Notes under the pieces: generated by a model
What the model saw: the letters and a program-made list of their open reading frames with translations, nothing else
Told to the model about the DNA's origin: nothing
Database searches by the model: none
Shown here: positions 20,346-31,629 of the stretch, one piece after another
How positions within the stretch are numbered: the stretch's first letter is position 1
How the letters are laid out: the number at the start of each line of letters is the position of its first letter
Origin: Siderastrea siderea
Taxonomy: Eukaryota; Cnidaria; Anthozoa; Scleractinia; Rhizangiidae
Reading direction: 5' to 3'
Length of the DNA: 64,000 bases
Assembly: GCA_964030785.1 (NCBI GenBank)
Contig: OZ034968.1
Location: 74,260,427-74,324,426 of the forward strand
Made by a program: the position numbers and the translations under genes

Positions 20346-21625
20346 TGTTGTCAGAGATTTTACAGAGTGACTGTGAATCTTCTCAGTGGCGTGGAGGCAC
20401 TTCATAAATAAACAACGTACTCGAATGTAAATTTAGCACCCTTTGATCAAAAACAGGAAAATCCTCATGATATTGCCCTACAGTTCTAACGGCAATGTTT
20501 TTTTTAATGATTTTCTCCTTGGGTCGGTGCCTGGGCGAGAAATCCATAAGGGATAAGTGGAAAAATAAATTTCCTTGTGCTGCGTGGCACTTGTAAAAAG
20601 TACAAAAATATATTAAAAAATCCATATCCATATCCATATCCATATCCTATTTAGCGCCACGAGCCCTGAATGAGGGAGTACCCATCGGGGATTTTACAAA
20701 TATAATTCGATATTTTTTAAATTTTCTTTATTTCAGTTTTCTTATATTTTCTATTTCATCTTATTTTATTTACCATTTCTTCTTATTCTTATCCTGTATG
20801 TTGGCGAAGTTATAATTAAATAAATAAATAAATCTTGTTGTGGTTTTCAATTGTATTGTTTACATTAGCCATTTCTTGCTGTATGTTACATTTTTCTTCT
20901 AAAAATAAAAGAAAACTGTCAAAACAAAGTTTTATGGTACGAGCTACCTATAAATCACCTTAGTGAGTGGCGCTTCCTCCCTAAACATTGTTGTTGTTCT
21001 TGCGGTTCCTCCTATTTAAACAAGTTTGCGATCAACACCAATTATGACATCATTCATTCTTTATTTGGGGTTGATGAGCACTTTACGGTCCCCATGGAAA
21101 TTAGCATTTAAAAAATCTCCTCTGCTATCTGCAGTTGGCAAACTGAAATAAAAAGACGAAATAAAACAAACAGCCGTTTACAATGCATTGTTAAAAAATG
21201 TTTTTGTTTCCCCGACCACAGAAAGTAAAATCGTAAGACATGTTTTACCCAGGAAAAACATCCATAAAGTGTACGAATTCCCTTTTTTAGGTCAAAAACG
21301 TTTAAGTTTTTTTTAAGTACAAGTTAATTCATAACACCCTTAAGAGCCAACATAATTAACCAGCTGTGATGCATGTCCTCGATCAATGCTTTACAGACAG
21401 GCATGCCATTTTTCACATGTTTTTCGCTACCCTTCGACTGTCTCATTTTGAAGTTCACTCCAAAATTGGTGGGCTGGCAAATCTGAAGAAGCGATCACAG
21501 TACGAAATAGCATGACTTCATTACGGTTTCCAGAATTACCGCTCAAAGACCGCACTGAAGAGGGGCACACACAAACAATATGAACTGGTTTGCAGTAGTC
21601 TGATTACGCCGTCTTTGGTACCATC
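20346..21625. other. Duplicated 3' flank of the 21.6-kb receptor
   Basis: Holds a (CATATC)n stretch at 20623-20646, the empty site AAATA at 20698-20702 for the 6.3-kb insertion, and long stretches shared with 13503-14611. No gene. Confidence 0.55.
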
Positions 21626-22726
21626 TCAAAGATGCGTTTCAAAGGAGTCTTCTTGTGGTTGTACATTGTGAGCGCTCTCTCTTATTTGTCCAGGACTCTG
21701 CGCAATTCCTCCATGGCGCTCCCTACTAGTTTGGTTTTGGCTTGAGAGTGGTGCCTGATAATGCGTCACTTTGAATTTACCAAGACACATTTTCCAGCAG
21801 TCACTGAAAGCCTGGCGATACTTTGGAACTCTCCAAGCGTACACAAAAGGATTGATCGCTGAATTTATATACCAAAATCTAAGCAACACTAGAACGATTT
21901 TGTGGAAAGTTTTTGATTCGTGGCAAGACGTGCAGAAGAAGTGCAAATGAAGCGCGATGTATTGGGGCATGTACGAGATGTAAAACATGGCCAAGATTAC
22001 GATGATCGTAATTGCCATCTTTCGTTCCCTCTCGAGGACGTGCGCGCTGTTTGTAAGAAAATCACTTCCATTTAGCTGAAGCTCATGCTTGCGTCTCTCG
22101 AGAGCTCGAAACATTTTCACGTAGACTACAGTCAACAAGATCGCGGGCAACGAAGCAAGAGTGTGAAGATAAATCATCGTGTACGTTTTCTCGGATACGT
22201 TAGTCGCAGGAAGAAAACTCGTCGATGTAGATATCACCCATACTACAGCGATATAAATATTGATTCTTCTCTTCGTAATTAAGTTTTTATAGTCCATTGG
22301 CTTATTGATTCCCACATAACAAGCTAAAGACAAAGCTATTATTGAATATCCGCTAACAAACAAAGTTGTATTAGTAACAATGTAAGCAGTGTCCTTAAAA
22401 ACTCCAATGAAAGGCATATGTACACCTTTATAACGGTATACATCTCTCAAGGCCACGGGAAAAACACTGAACAAACCCAGTAGTAAATCAGACGCGCTTA
22501 TATTGGCGATCAGCAAAGATGGCGGAGAACGAAGCGATTTTCGTGGATCCTTATAAGTTGTGAAGAGCAGAAATGAATTTGCAATGATAATAGCAGTGGC
22601 TAAAATGAATCCTGTGACAGCTAAAACCAGCCAGAATATGGGATCATCAATTGCCGATAGAAGAAAATCGTAATTTCTATCTGAAGGGTCCGTTTGGTTA
22701 GTCATTTTTTTGTTTTCACTTAACAT
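21626..22726 (-). CDS. Class A rhodopsin-like GPCR, intact, single exon
   Basis: 366 residues with seven predicted TM segments: TM1 about 31-56 (N50), TM2 70-93 (D80 in ANISASDLLLG), TM3 110-137, TM4 157-173 (W163), TM5 190-206 (P194, Y202), TM6 238-260, TM7 276-297 with INPFVYAW. The DRY site reads ACY (135-137), and the CWxP site reads SYMP (251-254). ECL2 is short and cysteine-free, TM3 has no C3.25, and ECL3 has CTSC (265-268). The tail has C310 and C314 as possible palmitoylation sites and ends ETHL, a class I PDZ ligand. M8 (22705, MTNQTDPS) is the paralogue-aligned start; M1 at 22726 is seven codons upstream and also possible. Ligand unknown. Confidence 0.93.
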   Translation of the reverse strand: MLSENKKMTNQTDPSDRNYDFLLSAIDDPIFWLVLAVTGFILATAIIIANSFLLFTTYKDPRKSLRSPPSLLIANISASDLLLGLFSVFPVALRDVYRYKGVHMPFIGVFKDTAYIVTNTTLFVSGYSIIALSLACYVGINKPMDYKNLITKRRINIYIAVVWVISTSTSFLPATNVSEKTYTMIYLHTLASLPAILLTVVYVKMFRALERRKHELQLNGSDFLTNSAHVLERERKMAITIIVILAMFYISYMPQYIALHLHFFCTSCHESKTFHKIVLVLLRFWYINSAINPFVYAWRVPKYRQAFSDCWKMCLGKFKVTHYQAPLSSQNQTSRERHGGIAQSPGQIRESAHNVQPQEDSFETHL

Positions 22727-22780
22727 ACATAAAGGTCCTTCTGAAATGCGTAGTTTACTTGCCTATCGCCTATCGTTACC

Positions 22781-22850
22781 AGAGCTTTTTGAGTCCAGTC
22801 GAAGGCAATTACCCTTTTCGCAAATAGTCATTACTTATTTGCATTGCAAA
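22781..22850 (-). promoter_or_regulatory. Conserved upstream block with octamer, copy 3
   Basis: Same block as at 338-408, with ATTTGCAT at 22837-22844, about 135 bp upstream of the MTNQT start codon. Confidence 0.45.
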
Positions 22851-23074
22851 AAACTGGTCGGATGAAACCGGAATAGGTCATGAATAATCAGTGTAAAAGG
22901 TGTACAAATATGAAATGAAAAAGGAATATTTTGGTTTTCGACATTAAGAATAATGCATCTGCGGTCTTGCTGACGGAATAATCAAAAATTGTGGATGAAA
23001 AACGAGTCAAAAAAAGACGTTTTACTGTAGAATTAATAAGCTTATTAAGCTTTAACTTTCTTGTAGGACCCGTC

Positions 23075-23493
23075 GCTGGGCAATATCAAATAAATGATAT
23101 ATTGCAACTCTGAAAAAATTCCTGGCACACTGAAAACAAATTCAATGGTTAAGGTAAGTATCGAGCCCCCAACCCGGGGTTATTACTACAGTTCACTCCT
23201 TTACCATCTGAGCTACAAAGCCACGCCAGAAACAGCGAATGGATGTCCATTCGATCTTAACATGGGAACAGGTTCCTGCGACAAACATGCGTAATGTGAT
23301 TTACATGCAAAGAAAGATAAATGAGGATATCAATGATTTGCTCTTACATTAGAATCACCCTCAGGCAACATCAATAAAACCAATTAAACTTACTGAGTAA
23401 GGGTAGCCATATTGTGGTATAGTCACAGGATTTACCTAAACAGGAATTAGGTTTTTAATACCAATACACTAAAGGATTTAGGTACAAGAAATG
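23075..23493. repeat. SINE-like flank unit and duplicated 5' flank
   Basis: Has the AAATGATATATTGCAACTCTG motif (23089 on), a tRNA-like head (TACCATCTGAGCTACAAAGC, 23202-23221) and the GGATTTACCTAAA flank block, which stops at 23493 where an insertion begins. Confidence 0.5.
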
Positions 23494-25407
23494 TGTTATG
23501 GATATCGGATTATTTTTGTAAATGGAAAGAAAAAATGTAAGCTTCTAGAAACTTCGCCCATTTGTTAGTAATCACTCTTAAAGGGACACTATCCCGATAA
23601 TGCGCACGTGTGAACGTCAACTGTTATCTTTCACAAAAACAATAGAACTGTCACATTGAGGTGACAAGATTACCCCGCGGCCCACGCGGTGATCCGCTGT
23701 TTACATCCGCCATTTAAATTTGCTCGCGTTTTATAGCTCCAAGGAAGCTACAACTTAAATTTCTTGACAAAAAGGGTCTATAGATCGCGATCCATGATGC
23801 GAAACACAAAATATAAATCACCGGAGATTTTCGGATTTAATTGCATTGAACGCTAGAGATTTCTTTGGCGAAACATCACGTCGGACTTTCGTAACAAGAG
23901 GACTTATTAGTTCCTATTGTTTTTGGAGGGACAAATATATCGTTTAGAGTGCAAAATAAGGTCAGCTAGCATTTTCGGCGAGCCATCAGCAGCTCGGAAA
24001 TTCGCGGATAGGATTCTGTTTCCTAACATTTTCTGCGGCCTAAATATTCAGCTAAAAAATCCGAACAGATCAATCCGTATTAGCTTTCACAAATATGCCT
24101 TTATAAACCTCTGAAGCAATCTTATAAAGCAGGAAATGATATTTCAAGTATTTTGCTAAAATTTTCGCGTTGGGTGCCCCTGATTGTACACAAAGATTTA
24201 ACCGAGCGTGATGCGAAACACAAAATCCTGCAACAGAATTTTAAAAAAACAATAAGCCAAGCCCGGCGTTACAAACATCAGCAGGGAAACTCGTCACGCT
24301 GCAAGTGAATATTTCAGATCCTTTATTGTCGAAAATATAAACATGAGAGGCGGAAAAACCCATAAATTTCCTAAATGTGCCAAATTCAACGTACCTATTA
24401 TGCAAGAGCGGCATAAAAACCATGTTGAGTCGCTTAACAAACGATCAGAAGGCAAACCAATGGAGAATAAGAAACGACGAAAGCCACAGGAATCTACCAG
24501 TTTAAATGACCTCGAGATGACCTCGAGAATGCGACGCCTAAGTTGTAACGGCTCGATTCAGTCAACATTTAAAAATCCTCCGTTCTAAACCCACTACAAA
24601 AAAACAAGAAGCAAAATGAATTAAAAGACCAAGACAAGGCGCGGCGTACAAGTACAAGTAGAAGTCGTGCAGCGTGCAGGCCTTCCAACCCATCAGTTTA
24701 TGGCTGTGTCGGTCGAATACAGACACCACTGATCCCTTCAGTCGTTTCCATGTCTCATGGGTTGCTTTCCTCATATATATTCTGGTATGCTGCTAGTTCC
24801 ATTACTTCTTATTCCTTTCACGATTTTCTGAGCTTTTATGGAGGCTGCCGGGAGAATGAAGTCTTTGACTGGCGCCATAGCGCTGCCCTCCTCTCGGTCC
24901 TCCGTCCAACGGCATTGAAAACAACGCCAAAAAATCCCGATCTCACACAAATTGGAACTTAACGAAAACTATATATCATTAATCTATAACTGGGAGAAGC
25001 TTTAGGGTAACATTGGACTAAACTGAGCACGATGCAAACGGATTTTTGAAGGTTCTATATCACTTCTTGCGTCTTTTGAATTCGCGACATCCTGTCAGGA
25101 AATCAAAGTTTGGAGCATGCGCAGTAACCGGATATTGGTCCTTTAATTTAGCCAAGTCACGTGCAGTGTAAATGCTGGAAGGTTCTAGAATTGCATGATT
25201 CAGCAATATTTAAAATAGCAAATTATGTAATGTACTAAAATACCTCGAAAGTTCTAGTAATGCGCTATACAAGCATAAATATTCGCTGTTAGTAAGAGAG
25301 TCGGTCCTTTTGCTCGGCTGCGGCCCAGGCCTCTAGTTATGTGATGTTAAGTGACAAGGTGATGTGATACAATGGAAGAAGAGAAAGAAGAAGAAGAAGA
25401 AGAAGAA

Positions 25408-25461
<54 letters not shown>

Positions 25462-25480
25462 GGTGATGATGATGACGATG

Positions 25481-25512
<32 letters not shown>

Positions 25513-25836
25513 GATGACATCTGATGAAGTCCAACCTCAAGCTCAAGCATCACGTCCAAGTCAAGCGTCAGTCAAGAACAAGGGAACCAGTAGGCTTACT
25601 GAAAGAACTGAATTAGAGACTGTTTCTGTTCTGTTGCCAATTATGTAATTTAATCTTAAGCTTAAGTAGTAATTGCATCTCCATTTTGTAATTCTTTATA
25701 ACTTTTTTAGTTTCTGTAAATAAATTTTTGTGTTGATGTAATTGCCCGCATTACTTATTTTGTTGCGTGTCCTTTTTTCGTACCTGGGATTTGCGTTCTT
25801 GTCATATTTCAGAACACCATCGTGTCGACACGTAAC
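23494..25836. mobile_element. 2.3-kb LTR-like insertion (possible solo LTR)
   Basis: The paralogous flanks at 18330-18365 and 33995-34025 run without interruption through this point. Here AAATG precedes TGTTATGG at 23494, and the insert ends CACGTAAC/CACGTAACA before AAATG/AATG at 25837. TG...CA-type ends and a 4-5-bp TSD fit an LTR. Inside are a possible TATA-like ATAAATATT at 25276, GGTTCTAGAA-type motifs near 25180, and AATAAATTTT near 25721. No pol gene. A solo LTR is an inference. Confidence 0.5.
25380..25520. repeat. (GAA)n/(GAT)n microsatellite
   Basis: About 140 bp of GAA then GAT trinucleotides with rare interruptions. It makes artefactual poly-His, poly-Ser and poly-Met frames on both strands. 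Confidence 0.95.
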
Positions 25837-25896
25837 AAATGAATGGGAATAACTGAACCACACCTACCTAAACAAGATGCCTGTTTAGAAAGCTGA

Positions 25897-26155
25897 GAAA
25901 TACGTAACATGACATGACATAAAGTAATCTTACGAAACGAAACATAACATAACATAACATAATGTAACACAAAATAGCATAACTTTATATAAAGTCAGGT
26001 GTAATATTACGCTAGGTTACGTGATGTCATGTCATGTCATGTCATGTCATGGTGCATTGCGTTAGTTATGTTATGTTCTATTGTTTTATGATATGTTACG
26101 TTACTTTATGTTATGTCATGTTAGTTTATGTTATGTTTTGTCATGTTACAATGTA
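25897..26155. repeat. Degenerate ATGTC/ATGTT pentanucleotide repeat
   Basis: Pentamers of AACAT/ATGTT/ATGTC type, in two orientations around 26000. They occupy the same place in the unit as the AACAT repeat at 34200-34332. Confidence 0.85.
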
Positions 26156-26207
26156 TGGATTTTTCGACCGTCAACCGCTAAAGCTACTCTCCACACTGAA
26201 ACAATAG

Positions 26208-27863
26208 TTAGTAAAGGATGTACTGCCCATTATTCCACAAGTATCTTGTACAGGATCCAGACCCAGAGCTCTTTAGGCAGTTTCTTGTGGTCTTGACTAC
26301 GTGTGGTGCATCAGAAAAAATATCTGCATATCGATGTGGTGCATGCAAGTTAATTGTACGGTAGCACACATCGCCATCAGCATCCCCATCTAGTGGCTTG
26401 TGGAGACGACAAAATCTCGTATTTGGGGAAGCTCCATCAGAGGTGGCTGCAATGACCCACAAGTTGCATGTTGTCTCCAAAATACACACTGCTTCCCAGA
26501 ACAGGGGCATCAGTTGAGCTGCAGTGATGCCAGTAGTAGCAAAGTGAGCTAATCCAAACTTAAGATCAGTGCACACTCCACGAACAAGGAATGCAAGAGC
26601 ATGTGTTGCAATCATGTCTACTTTCTCTAGTTCAAGCCAGGGTCACCCAGATCTGTGAAACCAATCAGCTCTCCAGTTGTCTTGTCTAGAACAATGTTTG
26701 CCATCACTTTCATTTCATCAAATAAGAGAACGACATATCTTTGCACATCAAAATAACTCTCTGTCTCTTCCTTATGAACGTCTATTACTCCCTTCTGAAA
26801 GCCCCTATCTGGCTTAATGGCATTCCGATAGTCCTTTGGTCGCCTTTGACTTGGAAGCACTAAAACTCCACTATTTCTTAGTCCCTCATAACACGAAGGA
26901 GATTTAGCTGCCAAAGAGAGATAAAACCGGATAATCATGGGATGATAGCGTACTCCTGTGCTGCTTCTACAGAACAGCTGTTTTTGGTTCCTGCCAGAAG
27001 AGATTCATAAACGGGGTAACTTCTTTTGCTGAGCCAACAATTTTTGTAAAGTCGTCACTAAGTTCATGGTCAATCTCAGTATTGGACTTTTGTAATTCCG
27101 CTTTCATGTCGTTCAACTTCTGCTCAAGTTCAGCACACCTCAGTCTTTGCCCCTGTAAAGTCAGCTTTAGACGCTCTGGGTCTGTCTTGGAGACAGGTGC
27201 TTTAACATGTGCAGGCTTTGCTGACCGACTTTCTTTCAATTTTGTTGCATTTTCTGCACAGCACATGAATTCCTCACATTCACAGCAGACAACACCTTGC
27301 TGATACAAAAGAAAACAACCTTTTGCTCTCCAAAATCCCTTATGTGGGAACTGCTGCTCCTCGTCTTCTCCAAATGTGTCATGACTCAATGGTATTACAT
27401 GATGATACAATTTGCCATTAAGTTCCATTGTAGACACACCATCACGCAACCAGTATCCCTCCAATTGCTTTATTAAGTTCGATACAGTAACTTTTCGAAC
27501 TGTTCTACGGTAATCGAGGTATAAGGGATGATCTTCTGGTAAATAGGAACCAAACACTTTCACAGTTAAGCCAATACTGTCATCCATGATAATTTCCAAA
27601 TGTGGTAGCATGTATAGATCCACCATTTTCTTATGTACAATTCTATCCTCCATGACCTTCAGGCTCCAATCACCAAGGCTTTTTAGGCTTTGAACTCGCT
27701 GGCAGAGCTATGAAAATCCCTTGTAGCAGCTGTGTGGCAAAGGCTCCTCGTTACATTTTACAACCGAACGGTCGGAACGTGGTGAAGGCTTGCTAGTTTC
27801 GTGGCTTTTTTTTGGCATTTTCAACTTCGGCAAAACTCCAAATTTGGGCTTCTTTTTGGTCAT
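26208..27863 (-). pseudogene. THAP/P-element-type transposase, broken and C-terminally truncated
   Basis: Minus-strand frames read in order as a P-type transposase. From the ATG at 27863 ([15 protein letters not shown]) to an in-frame TAG near 27703. Then RVQSLKSLGDWSLKVMEDR, a WRAKGCFLLYQQGVVCCECEEF cysteine-rich part (spaced), and a charged, coiled-coil-like stretch ending FMNLFWQE. A one-base gain near 26982 shifts the frame to RYHPMIIRFYLSLAAKSPS and VLLFDEMKVMANIVLDKTTG, with GFTDLGDP. A second shift near 26645 leads to IATHALAFLVRG and LWVIAATSDGASPN. The frame ends at NNGQYILY, so the C-terminal catalytic part is gone. No N-terminal THAP zinc finger is visible. Family recognition rests on the DKTTGELIGFTDLGD and ATSDGASPN motifs. 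Confidence 0.8.
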
Positions 27864-28034
27864 TTTCGCAGAGTGATCTATCAAAAAAGGATAAAACTGT
27901 CAAACTTTGAAATTTTCAAAAATAAAACCATATCGTTTTTCAGAAGGAACTTCAAACAGCAGCAGCACTGGTCGAGAAATCGGTGAAAACTAACTCAAAG
28001 CAAATCCGATAATCTACGGAGAAAATACATATAT
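27864..28034. other. No recognised feature
   Basis: A/T-rich sequence 5' of the transposase relic. No terminal inverted repeat of a P-type element could be identified. Confidence 0.25.
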
Positions 28035-28174
28035 CTTATTAGACGGTTTAGTGTGTAGTATCATGGGATACTTTTACGAGTCAAGCCGTATTTTGGCGAG
28101 CCCTTAGGGCGAGTCAAAATACAAGAGACGAGTTAAAATATCCCACGATACTACACACTAAACCGTCTAATAAG
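28035..28174. mobile_element. 140-bp hairpin MITE
   Basis: CTTATTAGACGGTTTAGTGT on the left and ACACTAAACCGTCTAATAAG on the right are perfect inverted ends. Arms extend about 45 bp with a few mismatches around a loop of about 40 bp. Confidence 0.65.
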
Positions 28175-29689
28175 GGATTCATTATTCTACTTACCTGAAA
28201 ATGGAAAAGTGGTCCGCTTTTAAACTGTCTGAGTTGCGTGACAACCTAACGTGACTTCTGAGCAGCGAGTGAGAGGGCCAGCGGGACTCGTACCATCGTT
28301 GCCATATATTGAGGTCAGTTTTTGTCTTTTTTGTTGTATTCACGTTTCAAAATAAAGAAATTTCACTGTCGTCTAGGTCATTGTTCGTCTCTAGGAACTC
28401 GTTTGCGTTACAAACCTCAAAATTTGGTAAGCGTTCATTGTTTTCATCGGGAAAAAACGAGCGTTTCGGCCGTTTTTTCGTAGTTCACCTTGTAAGCCTT
28501 ATGCCTGACGTGACGTTTGTAGAAAACCTGTCAAACCGGTCTTCTGGAGTACAAATACCGTAGGATATTTGAACTCGTTTTGGGCGTTATTAATAATAAT
28601 AAATAATTTATAATAATAATTTAGAACTTGTACTCTACTGAATGTAGTTGAATAATAAAGTCATGTACTTACATATTTCGATATCTTCAGGCGCAAAATG
28701 GTTCTCACAGGTATATATTCTATCGTTCGTCAACTGTTCCCTGAAGTCCCGATCCATTTTTCTTGTTTTTTTTTCTCACCAAGCCACTCGTCTCGCCATT
28801 TTCCGTGAACTTCGTCTTTTGCCACAGGCAGCCTCCAGATACCAATTCCCTTCGTTCTTCTGCACGAACCGCAGCCACATACTGAGCAATTAGCCCCTGG
28901 CATAACTTATATATTTCTTGCAAAATGACAAGCATATACTGACATAAATTACGGAGAAATCTAGCAAATATCGCACAACCGGATAAGACGCCATAATGGC
29001 TTGAAAATGTGCACTGTCACGATCACGTGACAAGGCAAAAATCAAAACAAGGACATCGGTCTTTGAAGCTTGCCGACTTTCATAACCAGTCCCCTCCACT
29101 AACTATGCTGAAACCTTCTTTAAATGCCAAAAGACAAATTTGCATCAACGAAAACCTACAATATTGGTCCAGTTTTTTTATCGGCTAGAGCTTGTAAAAA
29201 GTTATATCCAGACGTGCGTATCTCGAAAGTCCCGAAAAGTTTTCGGCCCCGAAAAGCCATCTGTAAAGATATGAACCACTCATTCTACAAAGCTTTTATT
29301 TTAACATGTCTTTAAGAAAAGAAACAGTTTGCTTATAACAAAGTTTCATGCTTAGTAAGAAACGCACGCCAGGATGGAAGTGGGTTTAACTGAACAAACA
29401 AAAAACGTAACTTGGAGGCAATTCATGTACGAACAAGGCACTCAGATGTAAATTATTACTCGTTGATTAAAAAAAAAAACAAGAAAATCCCCATTATACT
29501 GTCCCCTTCAGTTCCAACGTCAATTTTTTTGACTGATTTTCTCCTTGCACCAATGCCTGGCAGGCCCGTAGCCAGACAAAATAATTACCGAGGCGCGGTG
29601 GGGAGAGAGAGGGCCCTGAATCGTTAAAAATCTTGTATAACGCGGGGAATGTTGTCACATTGAATTCAAAGAAAATTAAACTTAAGAGG
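28175..29689. other. No recognised gene
   Basis: Short frames at 28309-28563 and 28720-28935 have no recognisable domain. The part 29412-29565 is another copy of the flank block at 6970-7110 and 20390-20530. Confidence 0.35.
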
Positions 29690-30111
29690 GAATCCATGAA
29701 GAAATTGAGTAATCAGTGGACAAAAACCCTGTACCAGAATAATTTAACGAACAAGCGAGCAGGCGCGAAAATCGCCCGCGTCGTTGAAACGTGACTCGCG
29801 TGTCGAGCCGCTAATGTAGTGAGTCGGAAAGAGAGACTATAGACTAAGCCACAGCAGTTGAATTATGCGTTGCTCTCACAACGCAAAATTCTCATTGGCT
29901 CTTTCTCGGAGATCTGTCAACACTCCCTGGGCACTTGTGACACTCGCAAGATTATCGATGCGGTTGGTTTACAAACATGGCTTTTCTAGTCAAATTTCTT
30001 GAAATACGTTAGGATTACGGAAACTGGAGCAAAAGCAAGCAGTAAAAGCGCTTCTGTTCGTTTCCCTCGACTATCCCTGAGCGGAGAGAGGGACTGCTCG
30101 TAGTCTAATCG
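29690..30111. repeat. Half foldback MITE joined to a TAGACTACG-type MITE
   Basis: 29690-29748 matches the left arm of the foldback at 17668. From 29749 the sequence follows the 4554-5210 family (CGAACAAGCGAGC, GACTCGCGTG) and ends CTGCTCGTAGTCTA at 30098-30111. One MITE has inserted into the other. Confidence 0.5.
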
Positions 30112-31629
30112 TTGATCGACATCACGTCTTCAATCCGTGGGGAAAACTGAAGCGTCTCTCGCAGGTTCTTACTTACTTCTCTCAAAATTCTCGAGGGAAG
30201 CACGTCAACAGGGAAAAGCGCGGCTAACTCGCAAGGTGCGGAGCATTTAGTCTCTTTTCAGTCCCACTCATCTTTTTGATACTTTTTAAAATAAGATTTT
30301 ATTTCCAGTAAATGTACGAGTATAAAATGACTAAACGAGTTAACGTGTTGGTGTTAGTACAAAACAATCACTTGCAATTAAAAGAGAGGTTAAAAAGCTA
30401 TTGGCATGTCTTGCTGAAACTTGAAACCGTATCGGTTTACAATAGCTATTATGTTGAGTTTTTCTTCTGAAAATAAATAAAAGAAAAATGTCAAAACAGA
30501 GATTTTCGTTGCATAGGCAGCTGCTTTATTTTTATTTCGCAATAAAGAGGACACCCTTTCTCCGAGCCTCAGGAGAGAATCGTGGTGTCCTTTATATTTT
30601 TATTATCACTTATTTGCAGTTGGTTTCTGGCACGAAATGCATTGACACTCTACATAATTTTAAACTACTTTTAGAAACATTTTATATAACGAATTTTACA
30701 AAGATTGTTAGCCTTTTTCACCCCTACCCCCCCCCCCCCCTTTTAATATTTCACTTTTATTACTGTACTTAATACCTGAAAAGCCCTTTTGGGTGGTATT
30801 AATAAGTTTATTATTTATTTATTATTTGACCAAACTGTAAATCACCTTAGTAAGTGGAACTTCCTCCCTATTCATCATCATCATCATCATCGTCATCATC
30901 ATCATCACCATTATTGTGAAATAATCTGGAATAACTGCAACATAAGGATCAATTGTACACCCCTTCTTCATGAAAGCTGTTGTAGTTAAAATATATATAT
31001 AATTATATATATTGTACAAGTCGGTGATCGGTCCTTGAAATAACGGTAATATCCTCCCTTTTATTCAAGTTTGCAACAAATTCCAATTTCAAACCCCATT
31101 CACTTTTTATTTTGAAATAATATGCCCTTACCGTCCCCATGGAATTTTCATTTAAAAAGTCTCCTCGGCCATCTCAGGTTGGCCAAAAACAAAACAAGGA
31201 AATTTCAGTAAAAGCCGCCGTTCGCAATCCATTGTCAAACAAAAGGTTGTTCCCGGATCTCCCGAGTTTAAAGTTTATGAATCCCCTCCTTGAGGTGAAA
31301 AACGATATAATATCCCTGCGTCTAAAGCTAGCAAGCCTCATTAAAGCCAACATAAGCGAATGTGATGTACTTCCTTAGTGTTTTATCTGACAGGCAGTCC
31401 ACTGTTCACGTTTTTACGCTGCCTTTCCACTATCTAATTTTGGAGCTCATTCCAAAATTGGTGGGCTAGTAAATCTAAAGAAGCTATCACATCATCAAAT
31501 AGCATGACCTTGTGTTCTGTTTTTAATGCTATTTCCATACTGTTCGCTCCAAGACCGTACGACGGGCCAACCAAAACAAAATGAGGACTGGCTTGCTGTA
31601 TGTCTACTTGCGCCGTCTTTGGTACCATC
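30112..31629. other. Duplicated 3' flank of the 31.6-kb receptor
   Basis: Shares long stretches with 35640-37990: AGAGAGGTTAAA, GGCATGTCTTGCTGAAACTT, CACCTTAGTAAGTGGA, a CATCAT run, and CTCCTCGGCCATCTCAGGT. It contains AATAAA signals on the minus strand. No gene. Confidence 0.55.

Noticed and set aside
25337..25648. Poly-His, poly-Ser and poly-Met open frames
   Set aside because: All are translations of one (GAA)n/(GAT)n microsatellite.
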